Shown here in pieces: positions 12,551 through 24,430 of a stretch of 64,000 nucleotides of DNA. Both the position numbers and the translations under genes were made by a program. Position 1 is the stretch's first letter. The number at the start of each line of letters is the position of its first letter. The notes below the pieces were generated by a model that saw nothing but the letters and a program-made list of their open reading frames with translations, was not told where the DNA came from and did no database searches. Origin of the DNA: Cycas panzhihuaensis (taxonomy: Eukaryota; Cycadophyta); the NCBI GenBank assembly GCA_023213395.1, contig CM041465.1, positions 41,547,741-41,611,740 on the forward strand, read 5' to 3'.

Positions 12551-13100
12551 AATAATATCCACATTGATTCCATGTACTTGATCTAAGTCACCTAAGAGGA
12601 TTCAACACCATTCGTATAAGGTGAATGTGAGAGGATGAGGGCTTAAGTGATGTGAGTCAAGGGAAACCCTCAACCCTTCTTTTAATGAGAAGCGATGGTT
12701 CCTTAAGGGTGTGCTAGACATATAGATATGAGTGATGAAGTGTTATTATAATTTACTAATTTTTATATTAGAATAAGAAATCAAAGAAAATCAAGAAAAA
12801 TAAAACATACCTAATCTAAGAAAATTAATCAATTAATCAAGTTAAATCAATCGATTAAATAAAAAAGGTCCCTCTTTTTATCAATGAAAAGAGCAAACAA
12901 CCTCCTAGTAAATAGGAGGGATATTGGGGAAACCTTACCCCGATTAAATGACTTAATGCTTCTCATTTATCTACCGTTTCTAAAGTTATTTTAGAGGGGA
13001 AAAGTCTTACCCTAGACCACTAGCCCACCCAAAAGGCCAAAAGCCTATATCATGTTAATCTAAAGAATGGGAGGATTAATGAGTATAAGGACCCAAAACA

Positions 13101-16005
13101 TAGTAAACTAGGGGTAGAGAAAAATAAGACTATTCTATAATTGTGAAGAATATTCATATATTTCCAATGATCTGTGGTGTTAAAGAACACCAGTAAAATA
13201 TTCACCATATATTTATAGGTTAAGACATTAGGTGGGAGCCTACCATCGACTAATATTATTTTGAATTAAAATAATAAAATAATAAATAAAAATAACACAT
13301 ATCTTATTAAATATTAGTTGTAGATGGTTGGAGGTAGCCCCGTAGAGTCCCAAAGCCATAATGCATACATTTAACATAAATGAACATCATAAGTACTAAT
13401 ATTCTCCTACATAATGTTCCTTTTATATTACTCCAAGCTTATCTCTAAATTTATAGAACTTAACTTTCCTAAGTGCCTTTGTAAAGATGTCTATTATTTG
13501 ATATTTTGTACTATAATAAACAAACTTTATTTCTCTTAATTGGATAAGTTCCTAAATAAAATGATGTTGCATCTCAATATGTTTGGTTATTCTATGGAAA
13601 ATTAGATTATATGTTATTTGAATAGTGCTTTGATTATCACACCATATTTTGGTAGGACCATTATGTTCCAACTAAAGATCATGAACTAGATGATGTAGAT
13701 AAACTATTTTGCATGCACCTAATACTACTGCCTTATACTCTACTTTAGCTATAGATAATAAGATGGTATTCTACTTGTTGGTACTTTATGCAATAGTTGT
13801 TGAACCTAAACTAAAGTTGTATCTAGAAGTAGACTTTCTATCATCAATATCACTAACCCAATTAGAATCTATATACCCAATCAATCTAAAATTTGGTGAA
13901 GGTTTACAATGTAGCCTATAGTTTGTCATAACTTTTAGATATCTTAAAATATGCTTAGCCACTTACCAGTGTGTAGATTTAGGATCTTGCATAAATCTCA
14001 ACATAACACTAACCATACATATGATATCAAGTCATGTAGGTGTCAAATATATTAGGCTCCCAATAAACTATCTATATAATGTAGGATCCACCAGTGTAGA
14101 ATCATCAAGTTTGGATAGTTTGATACCAACTTCTACTAGTGTGAATAAGGCCTTGCAGTCACTTATCTTAAATTTTTGGAGTAAGTCCAAGGTATATTTC
14201 CTTTAGAAGATAAATATACCATCATCGTTTGGCCAAACTTCCAATCCTAGGAATTAATGCATCAACCCTAATTCTATCATTTTGAACTCTTTGCACATGT
14301 CATCCTTGAATTTTTTAGAAAGTTGGGAGCCATTTCCTATATAGACTAAGCCATCAATATGAAGTCCCATAATTAACATGAGATCTTCAATTTTGATGTA
14401 TCTCTTGAATCTTTAATCTCTAAAATATTTATCCATCCTAGATTACCATGCTCTAGGTGCTTATTTTAAACCATAAAGTGCCTTTTAAAGTTTATACTTT
14501 TTTTTTTTTTCTCCCTTAACTTCAAAAACTTTTGGTTATTAAACATATATATCCTCTTTAATGTAGATATTAAGAAGGGCATTTTTAACATTCATTTGAT
14601 GAACATCCTATCCTTTTTGGGTTACTAGACTTAATATCATATAAATAGTCTCTATTTGAGCAAAAGGAGTAAAGGTTTTATTGTAATCTATGCCTTCTCT
14701 TTATACATATCCTTTGGCAACAAGTCTAGATTTATGTTTGTCAATAGGTCCATTAGATCTAAACTTGGTCTTGTAGATTTGGTTCCAATGGTTGTTTTAT
14801 TAGGAGTAAGTTCAATGAGTTCTCATGTATCAATTTTAACTATAAAATTATATTCATCTTATATAGCTTGTCTTCATTCATCAGGAGTATTTACCTTTTC
14901 AAAGGTATAAGTCTCATGGACTTCTATTACTTGACTCATAAGGGTGAAGTTAACCTGATGTGAATGAGTAGATCTCTTGTCAAAGTTATTGTCCAATACA
15001 TTATCTAAGTCATGACTTCTTTGAATCTATTTGGGAAACCTTTGAGGTTGATTAGAGGTTCCCTTATCACTTGGCCTTAATACACCAATACTTTTCCATA
15101 AATCCTATCTAGGTGGTGCATAAGTGGACCTAAAAGATGAGTTAATCCTAATATTCTTGCATTTATCTTAGATACAATTTGATTAATAGTAGTCACCCTC
15201 TTTAAATACACCATCTCTATTAACCATAACCTTTATTTCTTTAGGATCATATATCTTATATGATTTTAACAGATCATTATACCCAATAAATATGCACTTA
15301 GTGCTCTTATCATCAAGTTTGGTCCTTTTTTATTATGGAATGTTAGCATAGACTAGGCATCCAAAATTTCTCAAGTGTTAAATGCTAGGTTTGTAACCAG
15401 TCCACACTTCTTCTGGTGTCATCCACCTAATGGCTTTAGTGGTACACCTATTTAGGAGGTAACCTATAGTGTGGATAGTTTCCACCTAAAATTCATGTCT
15501 GAATTTCTTGTCTTTTAGCATGAACCTATCCATCTCAACTATGGTGTGATTATTATGTTTAGCAACCATGTTTTTTTATGTAGTATATGGGTTTATGCAT
15601 TGCCTTATAATGCTATGGTATGTATAATAGGCATTAAATTCATTAGAAATGAACTCTCCCCCATTATTTGATCTTAGGGAAAGTATCTTGTGCCCACTTT
15701 CCTTCTCCATAAAAGTTTTGAAGTCTATAAAGCATCAAAATATATTTGACTTGAATTTTAGAAAATAGACCCATATCTTTCTTGTATAATCATTAATAAA
15801 AGTAAGGAAATAATTTATACCAGCTAGATATGGGACGTCCATTAGACCATAAAGATCTGTGTAGATTAAATGAAGCAGTCCCCTTGCTTTATAACTTCCA
15901 TCAAGAAAACAACCTCTACATTGCTTGCCTAGGAGGTAACCCTCATAAATGTCTTTGCCAACTTTAATTTATGGTAGTCCTTCAACCATATTTATTCTCT
16001 TCATA
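13101..16005 (-). mobile_element. Element H: 5'-truncated Ty1/copia element
   Basis: The copia lies on the minus strand inside the E 3' LTR. A probable 3' LTR of about 300 bp spans 13101-13401. On the minus strand it starts TATTAGTACTT and is preceded by the purine-rich GTAGGAGAA. RNase H, RT and integrase remnants follow to about 16005, where E LTR sequence resumes. Gag, primer-binding site and 5' LTR are absent. The left boundary was set by loss of similarity to 28835 and is accurate to about 10 bp. Confidence 0.8.
13410..16005 (-). pseudogene. Element H pol: integrase, RT, RNase H (decayed)
   Basis: Minus-strand order is integrase, RT, RNase H, as in Ty1/copia and opposite to Ty3/gypsy. 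Integrase text lies at about 15960-15550 (LHRSLWSNGRPISS, a YFY block, then KDMGLFSKIQVKYI). The RT start at about 14740-14540 reads SRLVAKGYV, REGIDYNKTFTPFAQIET and DVHQMNVKNALLN, all standard copia RT blocks. The RNase H end at about 13580-13430 reads TKHIEIQHHF and IDIFTKAL. Stops and frameshifts occur throughout, but several blocks are readable over dozens of codons, so decay is moderate. Confidence 0.88.
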
Positions 16006-17639
16006 AGATGGTACCTTGATCTCCTAAAGAAGGTTCTAATATAAAAAGAATAATTATTCTATCTACAATAAGAGTTAGGAGTTAAGCAAAGTAAGATTAT
16101 ACTAAGAACAATCTTCTTATAACCAATACAAATCTCAAAACCTTAGAAAGAACTCAAGCTATACTTTGAGGGCTATGAAGGATCAAAGAGAGAGGGAGTA
16201 AAATGGACTAAAAATTACATAGGGAGAGGATTTTAGCCACTATAAATTATTACCATAAGCCTAGTCACTCACCTTCTAAGTTAGATTTTAGCATAAAGGC
16301 CAAGTATATGGAGTTCTAACAAGGTTGTGAATAGGAACTGGAGAACCTAAGGCCTCCTTTACTCTTTTTAAAAGAACTCTTTATGTAAAGAGAAGGATAT
16401 AGAATAGTAAAGCCAATTCACAAAGAAAATTCTTTAAGAAAAATCCACTCAATTCTTACTGTAAGTTCTTTTTTCTTTTTCTTAAGGAAAACAAAAGAAC
16501 TAAAGAAAATAAAAGGAAACTTTACAAATGAGATAGCTTACCAAATAAAAGTTACCTTCTTAAAGAGAAGAGTAAATCTTACCTTAAATCTATATCCTTG
16601 CTTCTCCAACTACCCCAAATTAGGCCTTCAAGTTTGTTGAGAGTGAAAAAAGAGCAAAATAAAAAAAGAAGAAAGATAGAGCTTGTAGATGGAGGAGAAA
16701 AGTAAAGGAGAAGAGAAGCTTAGAGAGAAAGGAAGAGTGAAGAGGAGTTGATTCAACTTCAAGACTATTTTTGTTCTAATAAAAGCTCTAAAATCTACTT
16801 CAAATAGGCCTCCAAATGATCCAAGTGGGAGTTGCACATGTGAGTGAGAAAATTGGTAGCACTTTATTGCATGAATTGATCTCCTCCCTTCTTATGAGAA
16901 AATGATAATATTTTATAGAGAAAAAGTGGAGGGAGGAGGGCTAAAATAGTGGGGAGGTGAAGTTGTGATTTTTTGTAATCTAATATCTATATAGTAAGAA
17001 AAAATAACTTATCATTTTTATTTATTTTTTATATATGTGGGAATATGAAATGTATGATCGATAGTGAAAAATGTGTCCAGTAATAAAAAATGTAACCAAT
17101 AAATAAAAAATATAACCAAAAATATACTAAAAGTATGACCAAAGTGAAGTTCATATTTTTCTTTATATGAAGGTAACATTCTATGAAGGAGGTCACATTT
17201 TTAGATAATACTAAAAATATGACCTTCACTTAAAAACATGATCAATAAAAGGAGGACCAAAAGGTGATCTTCAACCCAAAAAACTCAAAATTTTTTAAAA
17301 GAAAATATATCACAAAGCAATATGTTGATGTAGCAAGGGGTTGGTTTAGTTATAAAGTTAATTTTTAAAGAGAAAAAATAATATATTGAATCAATAAAGG
17401 GTACTCGATAAAACTTAATTGAGAAAGTTAGAGTATGCTTTAAATTAATAGACACTTTTATGATCCTTTGCATCATTAGCAATATAAGTTAAGCACATAC
17501 ATAATCAGTATGAATGTATTAAATCATGATACTAAGTAGTTACTAAATTATAATATAATCCAAAAATAAAACCCTAATAACAAACAAAAAGAATGTGGGA
17601 CCTAACCATTATTAGGAGAGGGCATGATTAGTTGAAACA

Positions 17640-17939
17640 ATTTCACCCTTAGTAATAAAAGCTCTATGAATAGATTGATGTAGGATGGTGAACATTACCA
17701 ACATTATTGATATTAAGTTAACTAGGAACATAGGCTACCTAGAATACTTGTTGAGTTATTTAGATATGGTTGAGGATGGTGATGATTAAAAGATAGGCAA
17801 ATAGGATGAATGAGTAAGGTTGATTATATTGCCTTGATGAATTCCTATCTATCTATCTAAACTAACTAATTAGAAAGAAATTATTTTTATTATTATATTT
17901 TATTATTATTATTTTTTTTTAAGATGAAATATAAAAAAG
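17640..17939. other. Element E untranslated stretch next to 3' LTR
   Basis: No coding similarity was found. It includes an AT-only run around 17882-17925. The minus strand directly beside the LTR reads AAGGGTGAAAT, a possible polypurine tract. Confidence 0.4.
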
Positions 17940-18640
17940 CTTAAGTACAAATATGTACCCACCATAGTTTTTCCCTATTCGTGGCTGATTTTTATAGGTG
18001 TTAGGATCCATTATAGGTTTACCTCTTCAATGTATGATTTTCAAAGGAATGGTCACTTCAAATTTCTTGAGTGAGATTATGAGACTTTAGAGGATAAGCA
18101 ATGTAATTTGGTCTAAATAGGCTACCTGGACCATAGAAAATATAATATTAGAAGAGAATGAAGTCAATGGGTTACAAATAAGGCTATGTTTTGATATGGT
18201 TGCTTTTGGAGAAAAAAGGGAAGGTCTTGAAGGATGAATGTGACATAATGATGACTAGAAGGCTTAAAAAGTTTAACAAGGGGTAAGTTTAGTATTAGCA
18301 TCAATCAATAATCATTAAGAAACTTGCTCAAGGGTTATTTGATGATTTGAATTTTTTGAAATATATGTTAATTGGGGAATTAAGGTTTATATTCTTCTTT
18401 GGATGAAAATAAAATCTATTTATGATTCGAAGAAGTTGGAGATAAGGCTTTATTAGAGGGCATTTCTAATTTTCTAAGAGATCTAATTGTTAGATTTTCA
18501 TATTGTGAGAAGCAATATATCTAGGATGAGATGATGGCTTAGTAGATACATTATTTAATGAGTTTAAAGGCTAGAATTTCTTTTTTTGGGTTTAATTTTA
18601 GGATTTTCTATTCAAAAAATGTAAGATCCCATTGAAAACT
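17940..18640 (+). pseudogene. Opposite-strand coding remnant in element E
   Basis: One plus-strand frame stays readable here if C-to-T stops are ignored. Examples are KFLE-DYETLEDKQCNL, IGYLDHRKYNIRRE and LLEGISNFLRDLIVRF. It runs opposite to the element's own genes and lies between integrase and the 3' LTR. Extra antisense reading frames in this position are known for some plant Tat-type elements; I infer this is one. I do not recognise the protein family. Element A has a coding-like plus-strand stretch in the equivalent place (42113-42915). Confidence 0.45.
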
Positions 18641-18734
18641 ACAATATTAAGTTTAAAAATATAGGTTCACATTTAAAAACATGACCTATAATATAGAAAA
18701 TGTAATCAAAATTTTGATTACATATTTAGTGTTA

Positions 18735-18895
18735 CATAGGTTATAGTTTTTAATTAAAGATCATGATTTTTAACTAAAGATCATATTTTTCAATTGAAAA
18801 AATCATGGTTTCTAATCAAAGATAACCGTTTTCAATTGAAGATCATAGTTTTCAACTAAAGATAGTGGTTTCTAGCTGAAGATCATAATTTTTCT
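18735..18895. repeat. Short tandem repeat, unit about 20-22 bp, about eight copies
   Basis: Variants of GATCATGGTTTTCAACTAAA repeat in head-to-tail order (TTTTTAACTAAAGATCA, TTTTCAATTGAAGATCA, TTTTCAACTAAAGATAG, TTTCTAGCTGAAGATCA). Units differ by small substitutions and indels. It lies in the element E 3' region. Confidence 0.8.
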
Positions 18896-19139
18896 TCTTT
18901 GTATAAGCTTTATAAGTTAGAGTATTTATATTAGTTTATACTCCTTGCAAAGTGAAGGATCTATCACTAGGAAAGTGTATGACTACCATAGTTTAGACTC
19001 TTTAGTAAATGCCTTTTCAAAGTCATAATTTATTCTCATTATAAAGAGAAGGCTCCTGAGAGCAAGTCTTGGGGGAGGGATAGATTGTTTTGACTTATAA
19101 ATAAGGAAGCACATGCCCCTAGTGTATTAGGACTAGGCT

Positions 19140-19919
19140 ATAGATGATGGTATTCAATTATGTCAGAAACAAGTGAGTTGTATTTAGCATTTAGGGTCTT
19201 TGGTATGTGTTGAATGGTAATAGAGGTAAAGCAAGCTAGTAGGGTAGTGACATCACCAAGCAAACAATGCAAGTAGCTTAAACAAATTTAGTAAATAGGA
19301 GTGTGTTGATAAAATATGATTTGAAAATTTAAAAATAGGTTGATAGGTCCATTATGGAAATTAAAGATATTATTAAGAGCTTCGATGACTACTAAATATT
19401 TAGTTTTATTGTTAGTTGCTTATGGGATGAAAAAAACACACTAGTGAGGATAACTCCCCTATGGTTATGGATGACCCATATTATAATAGAAACTCTTGAG
19501 TTCCTTTGGCTTCCACAATTGGTAAATATATTCAAGGCCATAATAGGTAAAAGGGGAGACTCATAGATAAATTTACAAATAGGAAGAAGGTATATGAATC
19601 AATTATCAAGGGTGTTACCTAGCTTAATTGACACAACTTTAAAGTATAAAAAATAGGTATTCCTATAGTTTGCTTTCATTACTATAGCTACCTTTTTTAA
19701 AGTTAATACATAACCTCCTAAATGTCAAAGAAGTTTTAATCATAATTGAGGTCATGATGGACCTAAGCAACTAGATCCAAAGTTCTTAAATGATATACAC
19801 AACTAGATCTAAACTACATTTTATAAGTGAAGATGAAGTTGACACATGACTTGCCCCAAATACTAAGAGAGTGTTAATAACTATATACAAGAATATATAT
19901 ATATTCTCTCTTCTCTTCC

Positions 19920-19967
<48 letters not shown>

Positions 19968-19990
19968 CATTTTTAAGTAAGGGTATCACT
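19140..19990 (-). pseudogene. Element E archaeal-type RNase H frame, located 3' of integrase
   Basis: An RNase H domain (removes RNA from RNA/DNA hybrids during reverse transcription) begins with a Met at 19541. It reads MALNIFTNCGSQRN, WVIHNHRGV, then a decayed middle. The tail at about 19210-19150 reads QHIPKTLNAKYNSLVSDIIEYHH. It parallels element A's copy at 44302-43860 (MALSIFINGDNRGNPG, WVIYNQLG, YIPYSFNLKVDALVSSI). The family's first catalytic Asp (DGASRGNPG) is Asn in both. Readable coding continues upstream to about 19990, as in A. It lies some 2 kb downstream of the integrase end (about 21660), which is unusual for Tat elements, where the extra RNase H normally precedes integrase. 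Confidence 0.72.
19925..19962. repeat. (CT)n microsatellite
   Basis: This is an almost pure CT run of about 38 bases. On the minus strand it is a GA tract within the upstream part of the RNase H-containing frame. Element A has a long purine-rich tract in the corresponding place (about 44625-44690). Confidence 0.95.
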
Positions 19991-21640
19991 CCATACAAAG
20001 ATTTAAAGAAGAGTCATGGTGAACTCAACATCAATGAACCCACCTTCTAGATGAGTCATCTTATCTAACCTATTACTTGTTAAAGGATAGGTGATTATAA
20101 TTATCACATGATATTCATTGAGGCGTAATGGATGAGGATGAATAATAGCTTTGGAGAGTATAGTTGTAACTAGCCAAATCATAGAGGATTGGGATATAAA
20201 GGATTTTGGATGAAAAAAAGACTAAGGCCACACCCTTGAGAGATGAACTACATGTATTTATAGGATGTTTGATCAAAGTGTCTATAAGGGCAAGAGGGGA
20301 AGGTCTTGAATAACAATCTACCAAGAAGTAAAACGAGTACTAACAATGGAGTTTACTTTAGAACTAGGTACCCAATAAATCATAGGGAAAGAGGGACAAG
20401 TTAAAGCCATTTACACAAGTAGAATTCCATGTACTAGAAGATAACTTGTAGGTAGTAAAATGTAGATTAGGGGTCTAATGAAATAGTTAACTTACCAATT
20501 GAGTAAAGGTTAAAGGACATTTTAATTAGTAAGAGTATAAGAGGATCTATTGAGTAGCTTAAGGAGTTAAGAATGAGTGATAGCATTATGAATATCTATG
20601 AATTATTTTGAAGTAAAAGAAGATAGAGAAGCTGATAAGTTGTATCAATAATTAAAGACCATCTTGTTAAGTGAAGTTGGGGTTAGTAAAAGCCTAAAAG
20701 GATTGAGGAAAATAACAAAGGGAAAAAAATTAGTATGTGTTTTTTTTGTTATTTTAAGGTTTTGTATATTTTTCAATTTTTTTCTTTTCAGACAACCAAG
20801 TATATATATTTAGTTTATACTCATTTTTAGAGTGGAAAAAAACCCTAAAGGAGAGAATAAATGTAATGCTAAGATGATGGTGACATTCCCAAGATTAAGA
20901 GAGAGTAGCTAGGAATAATTAAATATCCCATCCCCACAAGTCTAATGTTAGTTGATTTGGTCAAAGAATAAATCCATCAAAAAAATCAAATAACTTCATG
21001 CTTGTATGAATGAAGAAAATTTTGAATTATGTTGGCTTCTCCTAAAGAAGAGGTTGAATGTAATTTAGATGACATACTCAAGAAAGATCATATGAATGAG
21101 TATCAATGTCAACAAACCTTGAATGCCTAACATCATATGATATTTCCAAAAAGAAACTCATTGCTTACTAAGTGAATAGATGAACTCACATAGCAAGTAA
21201 CTAGTCTCCCAAGAATGTTGGATTCTCCCTTAGTTGTTTCCATGGATAAGAGGCTTTGAGGGACCTTTTCCATACTCAGGCCCTCCTTATCCCATGATTC
21301 TCATATGGGTATATCCTTCTTTGCACTCCCTCATATTCCTAAGTTTGTTAAACTTAACTTAACATGGCTCCTAACTCCACTTCTTAGGGTTTGTAAAGAA
21401 CCACACCTTATGTAAAGGCATATCAGTATGATGGATTTTGAGTGTTAAACCTAAAAGGAAAAGATCATATTCTAGACTCATTATAGAGCATGGATATTTT
21501 ATCTTTATTTTTGAGTCATGCCCTCCCAAGTTTATGACTAGGGAGGGAGGAAAGTATTTAACCTACCATGGTTTAGGCTCACTAGTAAGAAGACTTTCAG
21601 AGCCATAGTTTACCCTTATTGTAAAGCATGTCTTAGATTT
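19991..21640. other. Element E spacer between integrase and downstream RNase H frame
   Basis: I found no recognisable protein here. It contains a module (CATAGTTTAGGCTCAC...CAGAGCCATAGTTTAC) at about 21565-21620. Related copies occur at 18985-19050 and, in element A, at 45295-45415. A GTTTATACTCATTTTTAGAG variant lies near 20810. These look like repeated untranslated modules of this family. Confidence 0.5.
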
Positions 21641-21659
21641 ATTAAGCATAATATCTTCT

Positions 21660-22720
21660 TGAAATTCAAGAATTGATAAGTTTTTAAAATTTAAGCCCAT
21701 TAAGGGTAGAGAGATAATAAGCCCCATTATTCAATCCTTTAACAACTAATAGGGTCCCACCCACCTGGAGTTAATTTTTTGTTTCCTTTTATAGAAATAT
21801 ATAAATTTGATTATTTTGTCTCATGCATGAAATTTTCTTGGTCTCAAGTAATGGTCATGAGCTATCTAGTCTTAATTCTTTGAGGACAAGCTCTTTTGAT
21901 AAGCATTGAGGTGGATTTCATCCATCTTGTCAAGTTCTAATAGCCTTACCTGCCTTAATCATTCTTCATCAATGAAGTGTTTAAGTTAGACCTTAAGCAA
22001 TGCGATATCTATCTCTAATGAAAGCATGACTTCAATCCCATAGACTAACAAAAATAGAGTCATCCATATTGTATTTCTAATTAAAATGTGATAAAACCAT
22101 AAGGTAGAAAAAGGTTGAGTGTGCCAATCTTACTAAGAGTTAGCAACTATTTTGGCCAAGATCTTTACTAAGGTCTTATTGAAGGCTTTAATTTAACCAT
22201 TAGCCTATGGGTGGTAAGGGGATGATTTCCTATGGATAATGTTAAATAGACCATAATGTCCATTAATGTAGGAGTTACATAATAAAGTTTCATTATCCAT
22301 AATTATAACATTGGGAACTCCAAACCTATAAATGATGTATTAGAAAATGAAACTAACAACCACTTTTCTAGTCATGGTAGACAAATGGATTATCTCACTC
22401 CATTTCATGAAGTATTAAGTCATGGCTAAAATGAACTTACGTTTGGTAAAATATAGGGTGTGCAATTTCCTAATAATGTTGAGACCTCATTAAGGGAATG
22501 GCCAGGGGACAAGGATTGATTTAAGTGAAGTAGTTAATTAATAGATTAAAGATGAATGCACTTTGAATTTCTCATACTTTTACACATGAATATGTATCTT
22601 TGAATAAAGATAGCTAATAATATTCCATTCAAAGAATTCATAAAGTTGTGGACTAACCACCAAAGTGGCCACCATAAATGTCGTGGCATTCAGCTAGGGT
22701 AACTTGGGATTTTAAAGGTG
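21660..22720 (-). pseudogene. Element E integrase (decayed)
   Basis: The catalytic core is readable at about 22390-22150: FIFQYIIYRFGVPNVIIMDN, then GLFNIIHRKSSPYHPQANGQ, then KTLVKILAKIV. The MDN Asp and the SPYHPQANG block of the DDE core are both visible. The C-terminal part at about 21900-21660 reads KKISCM, VVKGLNNGAYYLSTLNG, matching the GPY/F-type tail of Tat integrases. Frames shift several times. No chromodomain follows, as expected for Tat. Confidence 0.85.
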
Positions 22721-24430
22721 AGAGGCATCATAACAAAATCGCATTGAAGGAGCATTTGTATAATACATCATCTAAGAGAAGGTATTAGTGAGAAAAGGCC
22801 CTCACTCTTTTTCTCTTCTTAGAATTAGCATTAGGAGGATAAGTTTGGTCTAAAAGATAATCTCAAATTTCTTTATACCAATCATGATTAATGGGAATAA
22901 TGTCAACTTGTAAGATATACTCATTTGGGACCAAGTCATTTACATAGATGGAATTATGATTAGGATGTAGTGCTATAGAAAGCTACTCAACAATAACCAT
23001 TCTCTTTTTAGACTTTTGATTTACCATTCATAAGTCAAATTCTTGTAATAATAAATCCCACCTACTAGCTCATCTAGTTAGATTAATTTTAGTAAGAAAT
23101 AAGTAAATTAGGTTAGATTAATTAATCACAAGAGTAGTATTACTTATCAGGTAATGTTATAGATTTTTGTTAGTATAGATTAAGGCCAAGTACTCTTTTT
23201 CAAATGAAGAATAATTGATCTCAATGGCCACTAAAGTATAACTAATGAATTAAATGGATCATTCTTTAGCAAATCCATCTTCTTAGGCTAATATAGTGCT
23301 AAGAGAGTCCTATGTGGAAGAGGTGTATAGGATGAAAAACTTATCAAAACATGGTGAAGTAAGCATAGGAGCTAAGATTATGGCTTTTTCAAGCTTGTTG
23401 AAGGATTCCTAACTCACTAAGATCCATTCTATAGGAGCATATTTCTTAAGAAGGTTATTTAGAGGTTTGGAAATAAGGGTAAAATTAGTGAAGAATTGTC
23501 GCAAAAAGCCAAGTCTCCCTAAAAATGATTTAACCTATTTCTAAGTATGATGTGGTAAAATTTTAATAATGGCCACAACCTTATCTAAATCCACCTTGAT
23601 ATCATCCTTAGAAATAATGTTACTGAGCATTTTCTTAGAAGTGACTACAAAAATAAACTTGTTGAGGTTTAAACAAAGTTGATATTTCTATTAGCATTCA
23701 AAGATAGTCCTTAGATCATGGATATAGTCCTCTTGATGGTGTGATAGACCTATCATATCATCAAAGTATACCACTATGGTGATTCCTAATAGGTTATAAA
23801 AAATGAACACCATAGCTTATTGATAAGTTGTTCTAGCATCTTTTAGGCCAAAAGGCATAACCTTGTAGACAAATATACCCCAGGATGTGGTGTGGTAAAA
23901 GTAGTCTTATGGTAGTTTTTAGAATAAATAAGGATTTGATTATAACCTCAAAAACCATCCACAAGAAACATTACTTCACAATTGATAGTTTGATCCTAAA
24001 TTTGATTAATAAATAGGAGTGAAATTTTATCTTTAAGGGCATAATCATTTACATCCTAAAAAATGATATAAATCCAAATGGAACCAATCTTTTTAACAAT
24101 AAGAACAATGTTAGATACCTATTAAGAATAGTTAATTAATTCAATAAATCTCATGTCAATAAGAATTTCAACCACTTGCTTGATAATGATAGAAAGCCAA
24201 GAGTGGATTGGTCTCTATATTTAGCATTTAGATTTGGCCCTTAATATAGTAGTGATATTATGAACCATGACATTCAAGTGGAGTCCCTTTATGTTAAATT
24301 AATCCCATGAAGAGATAGAAGAAAATTCAATGAAAAGGTTGTGTAATTACTCCATTTCTAAATATAAACAACTAGGACCAACCTTGATTAGTTTGGGTTC
24401 CTCCCATATTCCTAAAATAATATCAATAGC
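22721..24430 (-). pseudogene. Element E reverse transcriptase-RNase H (decayed)
   Basis: Minus-strand RT similarity starts in the linker at about 24430 (FNIKGLHLNVMVHNITTIL). The palm at about 23900-23740 reads KVMPFGLKDARTTYQ and VVYFDDMIGLSHHQEDYIHDLRTI, with an intact YxDD box. The connection reads KDDIKVDLDKVVAI (about 23600), followed by VKSFLGRLGFLRQFFTNF. RNase H text (FISYTLVAIEINYSSFEKEYLALIY) lies at about 23280-23190. Sequence order and wording match the Tat/Athila group and the plus-strand fragment at 2400-3990. Stops are scattered, mostly explained by C-to-T. Confidence 0.88.

Larger units (their letters stand above)
12565..17639 (-). repeat. Element E 3' LTR, interrupted and partly deleted
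   Basis: The left part, 12565 to about 13097, matches 28300 to about 28835 (shared AAATCAAGAAAAATAAAACAT and CCTAGACCACTAG). The right part, about 16006-17639, matches 54645-56220. Copia H lies between. Roughly 1 kb of LTR, equivalent to 28836-29159 plus 54010-54640, is missing at the copia's right edge. So one deletion probably removed both the copia's 5' part and adjoining LTR. The inner end reads TTGAAACA at 17632-17639. Confidence 0.87.

Noticed and set aside
13709-14910. Plus-strand open frames at 13709, 14021 and 14656
   Set aside because: They are antisense shadows of the minus-strand copia H RNase H and RT, whose conserved blocks are read on the other strand.
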